From NCBI RefSeq assembly GCF_000420085.1, contig NZ_ATUG01000002.1, positions 992,001-1,056,000 of the forward strand: DNA of 64,000 nucleotides, written 5' to 3'. Every line of letters begins with the position of its first letter. The stretch's first letter is position 1. The notes beneath the pieces were generated by a model, which saw only the letters and a program-made list of their open reading frames with translations, was not told the origin of the DNA and did not search any database. Made by a program: the position numbers and the translations under genes. Below are positions 43,494-52,290 of the stretch, in pieces. The stretch comes from Desulfospira joergensenii DSM 10085 (GTDB lineage Bacteria > Desulfobacterota > Desulfobacteria > Desulfobacterales > Desulfobacteraceae).

Positions 43494-44696
43494 TTTAAGA
43501 AAGGTGTCCCCCTTCTCAGCCAGACCTTCGGCAAACCGGGAAAATCTTAAGGGGTTGTCCTTGTTGTCCATCTTTCCCGTGGCCAGGTCGGCCACCCGTT
43601 TGCCGGCTTCAGGAGACATCATGACCCCGCACCAGTATCCGCAGTTGAGATGGAATCCTTTGATTTCCCCGCTGGGGCCGATGACCGGTTTGTCATCCGG
43701 GGTGTAAACATACTGGCCTGCGGAAACATGGATGTCCTCGGCCTTGAGATCGTCGGCTACCGGCTCGAAAAAAGGATGGAGCCGGGAGCAGCGGTGGATG
43801 GATTCGGCGGCAAAATCCCAGTCCGTGGGCAGTTCGTCCGAGGGCGGGGTTTCCGGCTCGTCCGGATCCACCCAGGCGCAGAGCAGACCACCGGCTTCGG
43901 GGCGCCAATAGGCGTGGTTAACCAGGTCCACGGTAAAGGGGGCATCCTTGGGAAGGCCGGCATAATCTGTCCGGATAAAGGCTTTCTGGCGTTTCACGGT
44001 TCTGAAGGGCAGGTCCATTCCTGCCATCCGTCCCACCTGCCGGGCATAGGGACCGGCGCAGTTGACCACCAGCCGGGTGGAGATGAATCCCTTATCGGTT
44101 TCCACCCCGGCTACCCCCTGACTGTCCACCTGAATTCCCGTGGCCAGGGTTTTGATATAAAAATCCGCGTCTTTGGCCCCCTTGGCAAACCCATAGGTGG
44201 TCTCATGGGTGGACAGCCATCCGTCCCTGTTGTTGAAGGTGGCCGCAATCGTCTGGGGGGCCAGAAAGGGGAACCGCTTGTGAAGATCGTCGCCGGTGAG
44301 CAGTTCTGATCCGGGGATGCCCAGGGATTCATATTTCTCCAGGGCCTTTTCCAGATCAGGGACCTGGGACTCATGGTCGGTGACAAAGAGATATCCCCGC
44401 TGGGTCATGTGGATGTCAATGTCCGGGATCCCGATGATTTCGTTAAAGTTTTCAAACATCTCCACACTGGGAAGGGCGATGTCTGCCATGGAGGCTTCCG
44501 TGAACTGGGTCCTGAAGCATTCGGCGCTGACCGTGGTGGTCAGGGTGGACAGGCCGTCCCTCTTTTCAATGAGAATGGTTTTCATCCCGGCCCTGGAGAG
44601 CCAGAACGCCGTGGCCGTACCCACGATGCCGCCGCCGATAACCACGGCATCTGCGGTCTTTGTTTCAAAATTTTGTGGAACGATGATCTGACTCAT
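43491..44696 (-). CDS. DAO-family FAD-dependent oxidoreductase
   Basis: 401 residues of the sarcosine oxidase beta/glycine oxidase type. AVVIGGGIVGTATAFWLSRAG at ~15-35 binds FAD; TVSAECFRTQF lies near the flavin, and NCGYWCGVMMSPEAGK near 350-365 is the C-terminal FAD loop. It lacks the RHDAV covalent-FMN segment of SoxB, so it is probably a stand-alone enzyme. It is the second gene after mttB on the minus strand and probably acts on an N-methyl amine or amino acid; electrons could go to EtfAB (inference). Confidence 0.86.
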   Translation of the reverse strand: MSQIIVPQNFETKTADAVVIGGGIVGTATAFWLSRAGMKTILIEKRDGLSTLTTTVSAECFRTQFTEASMADIALPSVEMFENFNEIIGIPDIDIHMTQRGYLFVTDHESQVPDLEKALEKYESLGIPGSELLTGDDLHKRFPFLAPQTIAATFNNRDGWLSTHETTYGFAKGAKDADFYIKTLATGIQVDSQGVAGVETDKGFISTRLVVNCAGPYARQVGRMAGMDLPFRTVKRQKAFIRTDYAGLPKDAPFTVDLVNHAYWRPEAGGLLCAWVDPDEPETPPSDELPTDWDFAAESIHRCSRLHPFFEPVADDLKAEDIHVSAGQYVYTPDDKPVIGPSGEIKGFHLNCGYWCGVMMSPEAGKRVADLATGKMDNKDNPLRFSRFAEGLAEKGDTFLK

Positions 44697-44732
44697 GGTT
44701 GTCTTCCTTCATCATTAATTGTATCCGTTTTT

Positions 44733-44816
44733 TAAGCCAAAAGGCTAAAGTCTAAAGCTGGAAGCCCTCTTTTCTCTTGGCTTTTGACTTTCAGCTTTTG
44801 CCTTTTGGCTTTCCAA
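44733..44816. repeat. heptamer-repeat pair between DAO and MttB genes
   Basis: GCCAAAAGGCTAAAGTCTAAAG near 44735-44757 is mirrored by CTTTTGACTTTCAGCTTTTGCCTTTTGGC near 44781-44811. Long imperfect stem between two genes on the minus strand. Confidence 0.58.
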
Positions 44817-44827
44817 TTTTAAAATTG

Positions 44828-46243
44828 TTAATTTCTGATCCTTTTCATATAGGCATCCAGGTCCTTTTTGACCCCCCCGTCCATCCCAGGGGCTTCATAG
44901 GCGTTAAGGATCTCCTTGTACTTGGCATTGGCCCTCTGCTCCATGGAGAGGGACCCTTTTTTTGTCCATGCATCAAAGTTGTCCTTTTCCTCCAGGAGGG
45001 GGGTGTAAAGTTCCTGTTTAAAGTGCTGGAAAGTGTGCATATTGGTCAGGTACTCCCCTCCCGGGCCCACCTGGTTGATGACCTCTTCGGCCAGTTTTTC
45101 GGAAGTGATCTGTTCGCCCCGCTTGATTCTTTTACACATGCCGCAGATCTCGGAATCGATGATGAATTTTTCATAGGATGCTGTGATATATCCCTCCAGG
45201 ATACCGCCTGCATGGAGGACAAAATTGATCCCGCCCAGGATGGACGCCATCATACTCATCATGGACTCATAGGCGGCCTGGGAATCGACTCGCTTGGCAT
45301 CGGTGAGGGCACCGCCCCCCCGGCAGGGCAGGTTATAGAATCGGGCCATCTGGGCCGTGGCTGCCGTGTTGATGGCCATTTCAGGTGCCCCGATGCTCAG
45401 GGTGCCGTAGCGCATGGCCGTGGCCGAAGAAGAACCGGCAAAGACAACGGGAGTGCCCTCCCGGACCAACTGGGTCAGGGTGATCCCGGCCAGGACCTCG
45501 GCATTCTGAACCACCAGGGTCCCTTCCATGGTTACGGGAGCCGTGGCTCCGGCAATGGACAGGGAGGAGATGAGCTGGGGCATGCCGGCTTCGGCGTACT
45601 CCATGATCGCCCCCAGCATCTTGTCGTCATAGGCCAGGGGGGTCAGGGAGCAGAGGATGCTGACAAAGGGGGGCTTTTTTGCCAGTTCTTCCCTGCCGCC
45701 GAACACCCTGGATGCCATTTCAATGGTCTGTCTGGCATCCTCCCGGTTGGTTCCGGCTCCCATGAAGGGTTTGTCCGACAGGGTCATGGCCGAGTATAGC
45801 CGTTCGGCATTTCGCAGGGCCACCGGGATATCATTGGGTTCGGTCATCATGCCGCCGGTGATGTCCATGTGGGGGATGGCATAGGCCAGTTTGGCAAAGT
45901 TGTTGAAATCTTCTAGGGTGCCCGGTCTCCGGCCCTTGTCCATGCAGTTGACAAAAGGGGCGCCGTAGCAGGGCATAAAGGCAATATGATCTTTGCCGAT
46001 GGTCACATTTTTTTCAGGATCCCTGGCATGGAGGGTGAAATGGGACGGGGCCTTGGCGACCTGCTCTTCCACCAGCTTCCCGGGGATGAAAACCCTTTGC
46101 CCGTCCACCCGGCACCCGGCCTTGGCCATCAGGGCCCGGGCCGGTTCATATTTAAAATCAATCCCGGTTTTTTCCAATACCCTGAGGGTGGCCTCGTGAA
46201 TCTTCTGGATGTCGTCCCCTGAAAAATATTCAAAATATCCCAT
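44828..46243 (-). CDS. MttB-superfamily methyltransferase without pyrrolysine (COG5598)
   Basis: 471 residues of the trimethylamine/glycine betaine methyltransferase family, which transfer a methyl group from a quaternary or tertiary amine to a corrinoid protein. Recognisable are FSGDDIQKIHEATLRVLEKTGI, PCYGAPFVNCMDKGRRPG, FVSILCSLTPLAYDDKML near 230, and the C-terminal GPGGEYLTNMHT, FKQELYTPLL. The frame has no internal UAG, so no pyrrolysine; this places it with MtgB-like glycine betaine or other amine methyltransferases. No corrinoid protein gene occurs in the window. First gene of the minus-strand set, with a sigma-54 promoter candidate upstream. Confidence 0.9.
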   Translation of the reverse strand: MGYFEYFSGDDIQKIHEATLRVLEKTGIDFKYEPARALMAKAGCRVDGQRVFIPGKLVEEQVAKAPSHFTLHARDPEKNVTIGKDHIAFMPCYGAPFVNCMDKGRRPGTLEDFNNFAKLAYAIPHMDITGGMMTEPNDIPVALRNAERLYSAMTLSDKPFMGAGTNREDARQTIEMASRVFGGREELAKKPPFVSILCSLTPLAYDDKMLGAIMEYAEAGMPQLISSLSIAGATAPVTMEGTLVVQNAEVLAGITLTQLVREGTPVVFAGSSSATAMRYGTLSIGAPEMAINTAATAQMARFYNLPCRGGGALTDAKRVDSQAAYESMMSMMASILGGINFVLHAGGILEGYITASYEKFIIDSEICGMCKRIKRGEQITSEKLAEEVINQVGPGGEYLTNMHTFQHFKQELYTPLLEEKDNFDAWTKKGSLSMEQRANAKYKEILNAYEAPGMDGGVKKDLDAYMKRIRN

Positions 46244-46336
46244 AAAATTCCCCTTTCTCCTCTTGTATGATTATGGTCTCCAATAAATTTTTTAGACCGC
46301 TGTCTGGCCCTGGGCCGGACGGCTCTTCGATTTAGA

Positions 46337-46356
46337 ATAGCATATTCCATGCCAGA
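46337..46356 (-). promoter_or_regulatory. sigma-54 (-24/-12) promoter candidate for the MttB-family gene
   Basis: On the minus strand TGGCATGGAATATGCT (46354-46339): GG and GC are separated by exactly 10 bp. The -24 box TGGCA is intact and the -12 is ATGC. It lies about 95 bp before the start codon, divergent from a sigma-54 activator gene. Confidence 0.6.
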
Positions 46357-46553
46357 TATATTTTGCACCTGAATTTTGAGGGATTTGATGCAAAACATAA
46401 TCTGAATTCAATGGGATATGGCTGGCCGGTAAAGGGGATTCAATTTATAAAGCCGAATTCTGGTGAAAAAATAAAGTTTTTTTTATATTTCTTGCAATTT
46501 CTTCTAAATTGGGGCATTCAAATTCACATGGGGGAAATGGGGATAAAAAAAAT

Positions 46554-48029
46554 TTGATTCCTGGGGATATGGGAAAACAACTCGATTTTAACGATATTGA
46601 TATTTACAGGGTACTGTCCGCCCTGCACGAAGGCGTGGTGATTTCAGATCACACGGGCAGGGTTATATTCTTTAACGAAGGCCAGTCAAAAATAGACGAT
46701 TTTACGCGGGAAGAGGCCCTGGGCAAGAAGATTACCGATCTTTACCAGCTGGATGATGATACCAGCCCCACCATGCGCTGCCTCAATACCGGGAAGCCCA
46801 TCATCAACGAAACCCTGGTCTACCAGACAAGGCTGGGCCGGGTCTCCAATATCATATCCAATGTATATCCTCTGTATAAGAACAGGCGGCTCATCGGGGC
46901 CATTAATTTTTCAAAGGATTACCAGCTCCTGGAACGGACCATGGTGTCCGGAACCGGGCCGGAGAGAGGGGATAAAAAACGGGCCGGAAACGGTACCCGG
47001 TTTTCATTTCAGGATATCATCGCATCCAGCAGCGAAATGATCAACGCCATCCGCATCGCCAAGATGTCTTCCTCATCTCCCTCTCCCATCATGATTTCCG
47101 GGGAAACCGGCACGGGAAAAGAGCTTTTTGCCCAATCCATCCACAACCACAGCCCCCGGGCAAAAAAGTCGTTTATTCCCTTGAACTGCGCGGCTATCCC
47201 TGAAAACCTGCTGGAGGGAATCCTGTTCGGCACCTCAAAGGGATCTTTTACCGGTGCCATTGAAAAACGGGGCCTGTTTGAACAGGCCGACGGCGGAAGC
47301 ATCTTCCTGGACGAGCTGGATTCCATGCCCTTGACCCTTCAGGCCAAGCTGCTCAGGGTGGTCCAGGAGAAAAAGGTCAGGAAACTGGGCTCCCTGGTCG
47401 AAAAGGACCTGGATGTGAAGATCCTTTCCTCGGTGGCCCAGCCGCCCATGGATATCATAAAAAAGGGGAGCCTGAGAATGGATCTTTTTTACCGCATGGG
47501 TGTGGTTTCTGTTCTTCTTCCTCCCCTGCGGGAAAGAAAGGAGGAGATCCAAAGCCTGGTGAAATATTTTATAGCCAAGTACAACAGGGCCTTGGTCAAG
47601 AAAGTCGGGGGAATCTCCATGGGGGTGGAGGATCTACTCGTGAATTACCACTGGCCGGGCAATGTCAGGGAGCTGGAACATATCATTGAGGCATCCATGA
47701 ACATGGTGGGGACAGACCAGACCATCCGGCGGGACCATCTGCCTCCCCACATCTTTACTTCGTCCCATGGACAGGCTCCGATTTCCCGGTCCCGGGAACC
47801 GGGGGATTTAAAAAGCCTCCCCATGTACCAGGTAGATGGTACCAGCCTCTTTGAGGCACAGGCATCCAGTGAGCAGCGGATGATCTGCTCCGCCCTTGAA
47901 AAAACCCGTGGCAATGCAGCCATGGCTGCCAGGAACTTAGGGGTTTCCCCCCAGGCCTTTCATTACAAGTTGAAGAAGTATAAGATCAACCGCAAGGCAT
48001 TCTCTGCCGCAGTCGGTTCCGGGATCTGA
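46554..48029 (+). CDS. PAS-domain sigma-54-dependent transcriptional activator
   Basis: About 491 residues. PAS at ~15-125 (LHEGVVISDHTGRVIFFNEG); AAA+ with GETGTGKE, GSFTGA contact loop (second residue Ser), SIFLDELD; Fis-type HTH AARNLGVSPQAFHYKLKK. No receiver domain. Start uncertain: TTG 46554 has GGGGAT at ~9 nt, while ATG 46569 has no spaced ribosome site. A paralogue of the activator at 15924. Flanked by the divergent mttB-like gene and the ABC transporter, both with -24/-12 promoter candidates, so these are its likely targets. Confidence 0.88.
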   Translation: MIPGDMGKQLDFNDIDIYRVLSALHEGVVISDHTGRVIFFNEGQSKIDDFTREEALGKKITDLYQLDDDTSPTMRCLNTGKPIINETLVYQTRLGRVSNIISNVYPLYKNRRLIGAINFSKDYQLLERTMVSGTGPERGDKKRAGNGTRFSFQDIIASSSEMINAIRIAKMSSSSPSPIMISGETGTGKELFAQSIHNHSPRAKKSFIPLNCAAIPENLLEGILFGTSKGSFTGAIEKRGLFEQADGGSIFLDELDSMPLTLQAKLLRVVQEKKVRKLGSLVEKDLDVKILSSVAQPPMDIIKKGSLRMDLFYRMGVVSVLLPPLRERKEEIQSLVKYFIAKYNRALVKKVGGISMGVEDLLVNYHWPGNVRELEHIIEASMNMVGTDQTIRRDHLPPHIFTSSHGQAPISRSREPGDLKSLPMYQVDGTSLFEAQASSEQRMICSALEKTRGNAAMAARNLGVSPQAFHYKLKKYKINRKAFSAAVGSGI

Positions 48030-48055
48030 ATCTGGACTGAAAAAAAGTGTAAAAG

Positions 48056-48072
48056 TGTAAAATATTTTTACA
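48056..48072. promoter_or_regulatory. palindromic upstream activator site candidate
   Basis: TGTAAAATATTTTTACA is a perfect 7-3-7 palindrome, about 170-185 bp before the -24 element at 48242. This is a typical distance for sigma-54 enhancer sites. The DNA between is AT-rich, compatible with looping. Confidence 0.45.
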
Positions 48073-48238
48073 GTAAAAGATAAAAAATTTGATTTTCGCC
48101 CAGGCTTTTTTGTTGAGAAAGTATTGGTTGCGATATTATATTTTTGTTAAATTTTTATTAAACTTTTGCTTAATTCATGCCCTTTTGGCTATTATTTTAC
48201 TGAATAGTTGAAAATGCAACAAAACATGGAGTCCCCAA

Positions 48239-48257
48239 ATTGGTACACAAAGTGCAT
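48239..48257 (+). promoter_or_regulatory. sigma-54 (-24/-12) promoter candidate for the Liv-type ABC operon
   Basis: TTGGTACACAAAGTGCAT: GG at 48242-48243 and GC at 48254-48255, 10 bp apart. About 70 bp before the solute-binding protein start. Confidence 0.65.
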
Positions 48258-48324
48258 AATCATCAGATTGTTTGTGCAGGCTTCATCTATTTTTAATTTA
48301 AAATTAACTTTGGAGGGAAGATTC

Positions 48325-49584
48325 ATGGCAAGAAAAAAGATTCAATTCATCATCGCAGCATTGACCGCAGTCGTTTTTCTATCAGGGGGGCAGGTTTTCG
48401 CCGCCGGCAAGACTCTGAAAGTCGGTATTCTCGGACCGTTTACAGGGCCTTCCGCCCAGACCGGCAAGGAGTTCAAGGCATCTGTTGACATGGCCCTGAA
48501 TACCATCGACTACACCGTGGGAGATTATAAAATTGAACCTGTATGGGTGGATTCCCAGTCTGACCCGGCCAAAGCCTCGGGCGCCTACGCAGAGGCAGTC
48601 GAAGGCAAGGGGATCCAGGCCGGCGTGCTCAACTGGCACTCCTCTGTAGCCGTAGCCGTCATGGATGTTGCAGCCCAGTACAAGGTTCCCCACATGTTCG
48701 GGTTTGGTGCCTCTGAAGAAGTCAATAAAAAATGGCAGGCCGATCCGGAGAAGTACTCCTACTGGGGAGGAAAGGGCTGGCCCGTTCCTGCCAAGCTGGA
48801 AAAAAACTACATCGTTGCCCTGAACAAGGCCATTGAAGCCGGAACATTCAAGCCCAAAAAGAAACTGGCCGCCATCTACGGCGAAGACACCGACTGGGGC
48901 CGTTCTGCCGGAGGTTCCTATAAAAAAGCCCTTCTCGATTCCGGGTGGGAGATTCATTCCGAAGAGTACTTTCCTGCCACCCAGACGGATTTTTATCCCC
49001 TGCTGGCCAAATATAAAAAAGACGGGGTGGCCGTTGTGGCCGGGACCTCAACTTCTCCCTCTGCCATGGCTGCCTTTGTGAAGCAGACCACTGAAGTCGG
49101 CCTGAAAGCCGTTATCGTGGCCTCGGGTCTGGGATGGATCGGCGACTGGTACAAGATGACAGGCCCGGCTTCCAACTATGTTCTGGACTCCATTCCCCAG
49201 CTGACCACTGCCGAAGCCCAGCAGTGGGCCAAGGATGTCAAAACCAAATACGGTTTTAATCCCAGTCCTTCCGCCGGCGGTCTTTCCTATGATGGTATCC
49301 GCATGTTCATCAAGATCCTCCAGAGGACCAATGAACTCCACGGCAAACTGGACAAGGAAACCATCCATCAGACCATGGTGGACGAGGTTAACACCGGAAA
49401 ACTCACCTATGGCAAAAAAGACGGTGCCATCATTATGAACGAATACAAGTACACCGCTGAAACCATGCCCGACATGGTGGTTGGCCCGGATGCATACTTT
49501 TTCCCCATCCTTCAGTACAAACAGGGAAAAGGATACATTATCTTTCCTGAGGTGTGGAAACAAAAGGATTTCGAGCAGAAATAG
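48325..49584 (+). CDS. branched-chain amino acid-type ABC transporter substrate-binding protein
   Basis: 419 residues from ATG 48325 (GGAGGGA 7 nt upstream). Signal peptide 1-26 (FIIAALTAVVFLSGGQVFA), then Peripla_BP_6: VGILGPFTGPSAQTGKEF, VDSQSDPAKASGAYAEAV, YGEDTDWGRSAGGSYKKAL and GLSYDGIRMF. Such receptors bind amino acids, amides or betaine-like zwitterions. Its place beside methylamine genes suggests a quaternary amine ligand (inference). First gene of a five-gene ABC operon. Confidence 0.9.
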   Translation: MARKKIQFIIAALTAVVFLSGGQVFAAGKTLKVGILGPFTGPSAQTGKEFKASVDMALNTIDYTVGDYKIEPVWVDSQSDPAKASGAYAEAVEGKGIQAGVLNWHSSVAVAVMDVAAQYKVPHMFGFGASEEVNKKWQADPEKYSYWGGKGWPVPAKLEKNYIVALNKAIEAGTFKPKKKLAAIYGEDTDWGRSAGGSYKKALLDSGWEIHSEEYFPATQTDFYPLLAKYKKDGVAVVAGTSTSPSAMAAFVKQTTEVGLKAVIVASGLGWIGDWYKMTGPASNYVLDSIPQLTTAEAQQWAKDVKTKYGFNPSPSAGGLSYDGIRMFIKILQRTNELHGKLDKETIHQTMVDEVNTGKLTYGKKDGAIIMNEYKYTAETMPDMVVGPDAYFFPILQYKQGKGYIIFPEVWKQKDFEQK

Positions 49585-49595
49585 AGGATTTGAGA

Positions 49596-49633
49596 GAAGA
49601 ACAGCGGGTTGAGAGATCAATCCGCTGTTCTTC
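49596..49633 (+). other. intercistronic hairpin after the solute-binding protein
   Basis: GAAGAACAGCGG at 49596-49607 pairs perfectly with CCGCTGTTCTTC at 49622-49633. No following T run, so probably an mRNA-stabilising or partial attenuation stem. Confidence 0.6.
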
Positions 49634-49760
49634 TTGACCGCGGTTGCCGCTCTATCCTTACATTAAACCGAAATCAACTCCTGCAGGGTTCATGTTCTTT
49701 GGTCTTGTTTGAAGAGACCGGAGATCTGGTCCTGGGAGAAAAAGATTGCAGAGATCAGAT

Positions 49761-50489
49761 ATGATTGTATTGGAAACCCATGAAGTAACCAAAAAATTTG
49801 GTGGGCTCACAGCTGTGAATTCCGTGTCCATGACGGTGAATGAAGGAGATGTCGTGGGGTTGATCGGACCCAACGGTGCCGGTAAGACCACATTTATCAA
49901 TGCCATATCCGGCCTGAACCCCCCGACTTCGGGGCAGGTCAAATTTTTCGGCGAGGACACCACCGGGCTGACCCCGGAAAAGATGTGCCGCCTGGGACTC
50001 TCAAGAACCTTCCAGATCCCCAGCCCCTTTCCCAAAATGACAGCCATTGAAAGCGTCATGACCGCCAGTATTTTCGGAAACGATCCCGGAGTCGTCAAGG
50101 ACCATACAGCCCATTCCCGAGAGATGCTGGCGTTTGTAGAGTTTCCCATGGACGAGACCGTCGTGGCTGAGCAGCTCAACACGGTTCAGCTCAAGCGTCT
50201 GGACCTGGCCCGGGCCCTGGCCTCCCATCCCAAGCTCCTGTTCATGGATGAGATGGCCTCGGGCTTAAGCGAGGGGGAACTCCAGGATATCATGAGAATC
50301 ATTCATAAGATCAGTAAAAAGGGCATCTCCATTCTCATGATCGAGCATATCATGCAGTTGATCATGGCGGTGTGCAACAAACTGCTGTGTATCCAGTTCG
50401 GGACGAAAATTGCGGAAGGTCCGACAGAAGAAGTGGCCAATGATCCCAAGGTTGCCAGTGCCTATCTCGGCAGCGAGGAAGAGGATTAA
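49761..50489 (+). CDS. Liv-type ABC transporter ATP-binding protein (LivG-like)
   Basis: 242 residues. Walker A GPNGAGKTT near 37-45, LSRTFQIPSPFP (LivG-type), Walker B KLLFMDEMASGLSE, switch IEHIMQLI. The signature LSGGQ is atypical: the region before Walker B reads LNTVQLKRLDLARAL. The ATG at 49761 is preferred; a TTG at 49746 has GGGAGA nearby and would add five residues. Confidence 0.9.
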   Translation: MIVLETHEVTKKFGGLTAVNSVSMTVNEGDVVGLIGPNGAGKTTFINAISGLNPPTSGQVKFFGEDTTGLTPEKMCRLGLSRTFQIPSPFPKMTAIESVMTASIFGNDPGVVKDHTAHSREMLAFVEFPMDETVVAEQLNTVQLKRLDLARALASHPKLLFMDEMASGLSEGELQDIMRIIHKISKKGISILMIEHIMQLIMAVCNKLLCIQFGTKIAEGPTEEVANDPKVASAYLGSEEED

Positions 50490-50518
50490 CCTTAACTCGG
50501 ATTATCAATGGAGAGTTT

Positions 50519-51226
50519 ATGCTGTTAGAAGTGAAAAACCTGAATGCGGGGTATGGATACCTGCAGATACTGAGGGATGTTTCCCTGAACATTGACCAGG
50601 GCGAATATGTCTGCATCGTAGGGCCCAATGGTGCCGGCAAGAGCACGACCATGAAAACCGTTGCCGGGCTTATATCCCCCATGGGCGGCAGTATTGTCTT
50701 CAACGGAGAGGATATCACGGGCCTGCCCGCCTCCCAGGTGGCGAAAAAAGGAATTTCCTTTGTATCCGAAGAAATGAACCTGTTTGTGAACATGACCGTC
50801 CAGGAAAATCTTTACATGGGCGCCTATATTATCAAGGACAAACAGAGGAAAAACCAACGCCTGGATTTTGTATTTGAATTGTTTCCACGGCTGGCGGAAA
50901 GAAAGGGGCAGCTTGCCGGCACCATGAGCGGCGGAGAACGGAAGATGCTGGCCATCGGCCGGGGCATGATGTCCGATCCCAAGCTGCTGCTGGTGGACGA
51001 GCCTTCATTCGGCCTGGCCCCCCAGCTCACGGCCAATGTGTTTGAATCCCTGGATGTGCTTATTAAAAACGGGGTAACCATCCTCCTGGTGGAACAGAAT
51101 GTAACCAAAACCCTTGCCGTCACCAAACGGGGATATGTACTGGAAAACGGAAAGATCGGCCTGGCCGGCGAAAGCCGAGACCTGGCCGATGATGCTTACG
51201 TAAAAAAGGTTTTCCTTGGGGTTTAA
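50519..51226 (+). CDS. Liv-type ABC transporter ATP-binding protein (LivF-like)
   Basis: 235 residues. Walker A GPNGAGKST near 35-43, signature MSGGERKMLAIGRGMM, Walker B LLLVDEPSFGLAP and switch VEQNVTKTL. The LivF-type FVSEEMNLFVNMTVQENL follows the usual P-loop region. Starts 30 bp after its partner. Confidence 0.92.
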   Translation: MLLEVKNLNAGYGYLQILRDVSLNIDQGEYVCIVGPNGAGKSTTMKTVAGLISPMGGSIVFNGEDITGLPASQVAKKGISFVSEEMNLFVNMTVQENLYMGAYIIKDKQRKNQRLDFVFELFPRLAERKGQLAGTMSGGERKMLAIGRGMMSDPKLLLVDEPSFGLAPQLTANVFESLDVLIKNGVTILLVEQNVTKTLAVTKRGYVLENGKIGLAGESRDLADDAYVKKVFLGV

Positions 51227-51249
51227 CCCGATTTTGGAGAAATAGATTC

Positions 51250-52278
51250 ATGTCAAAAAAAACTGTCTCAGATTTTATAACCTGGATTAAATCCGCCGCC
51301 GGTATCTCCATCACACTGAGTATTGCCGTGGCCGTTTTTGCATCCATTTCCAGCGGGCCATATCTATTGGTGAACACCATCGTGACCGGCGGCATGCTGG
51401 CCCTGGTGGCCACCGGCCTGACACTCATGTTGGGGGTATTGAACATCGCCATGTTCGCCCATGGGGAATACTTTATGGTGGGTTCACTCACTGCCTATTA
51501 CGTGTTCACCCCCATCAGCGAATACATTGTAGAGCATCCTGAATCCTGGCTGGTCACCTTCGGCCCCCTGGTGGCCATCCTGGCAGCCATGGCCGCCGGA
51601 GCCGTTGCCGGGGTCATATCTGAAAAACTGGTTTTCGGCCCTTTGCGCAAACGGTCTACGGACAACTGGGTCATGAACTCCTTTCTGCTTACCGTAGGGT
51701 TGAGCGTTCTGCTGATCAACCTGCATCAGCTCATCTTTGGTGCGGATTTCAAGGGGATTGTGGGGTATTGGAGCGGCATGCCCATCTCCATTGCCGATGT
51801 ATATATCTCCAGGGACCGGGCCATGGCCTTTGTCATCTCCGCCGTAATCGTGGCCCTCTTTTACCTGTTCATGACCTATACCAAAACCGGCATGGCCATC
51901 CGGGCCGTGTCCCAGGATATTGTCGGTGCCGAGATCGTTGGCATTGATATTGAAAAAATCGTTCTTTTGACCATCTCCCTGGCCTGTGCCCTGGCGGCCG
52001 TTGCCGGGGGCAGTCTTCTGTTCATGTTTCCCTCCTACCCGACAGTGGGGCTTGAACCCCTGTACATGGCCTGGTTCGTGGTGATCCTCTCGGGCCTGGG
52101 AAACATTCTCGGGGCCGTGGCTGGCGCTTTTATGGTGGCCCTGCTCAAGGTCATCACCGTTGAATATGTGGGTGCGGGCTGGGACTTTGTGGTACCCTCC
52201 GCCCTGATCATGCTCATTTTGATATTTAAGCCCAGCGGAATTTTCGGCTCCGATGTCCGCGGCGTTCTCGACAAATAA
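51250..52278 (+). CDS. Liv-type ABC transporter permease (LivH-like)
   Basis: 342 residues, about eight to nine helices. LALVATGLTLMLGVLNIAMFAHGEYFM near 55-80 is the LivH signature; AIRAVSQDIVGAEIVGIDIEKIV near 215-235 is the coupling loop. The N-terminus is ~40 residues longer than classical LivH. Confidence 0.92.
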   Translation: MSKKTVSDFITWIKSAAGISITLSIAVAVFASISSGPYLLVNTIVTGGMLALVATGLTLMLGVLNIAMFAHGEYFMVGSLTAYYVFTPISEYIVEHPESWLVTFGPLVAILAAMAAGAVAGVISEKLVFGPLRKRSTDNWVMNSFLLTVGLSVLLINLHQLIFGADFKGIVGYWSGMPISIADVYISRDRAMAFVISAVIVALFYLFMTYTKTGMAIRAVSQDIVGAEIVGIDIEKIVLLTISLACALAAVAGGSLLFMFPSYPTVGLEPLYMAWFVVILSGLGNILGAVAGAFMVALLKVITVEYVGAGWDFVVPSALIMLILIFKPSGIFGSDVRGVLDK

Positions 52279-52290
52279 GGGAGAGATAAT

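Noticed and set aside
44828..46243. Pyrrolysine-containing trimethylamine methyltransferase
   Set aside because: The full-length frame has no in-frame UAG, so it is the non-Pyl type.
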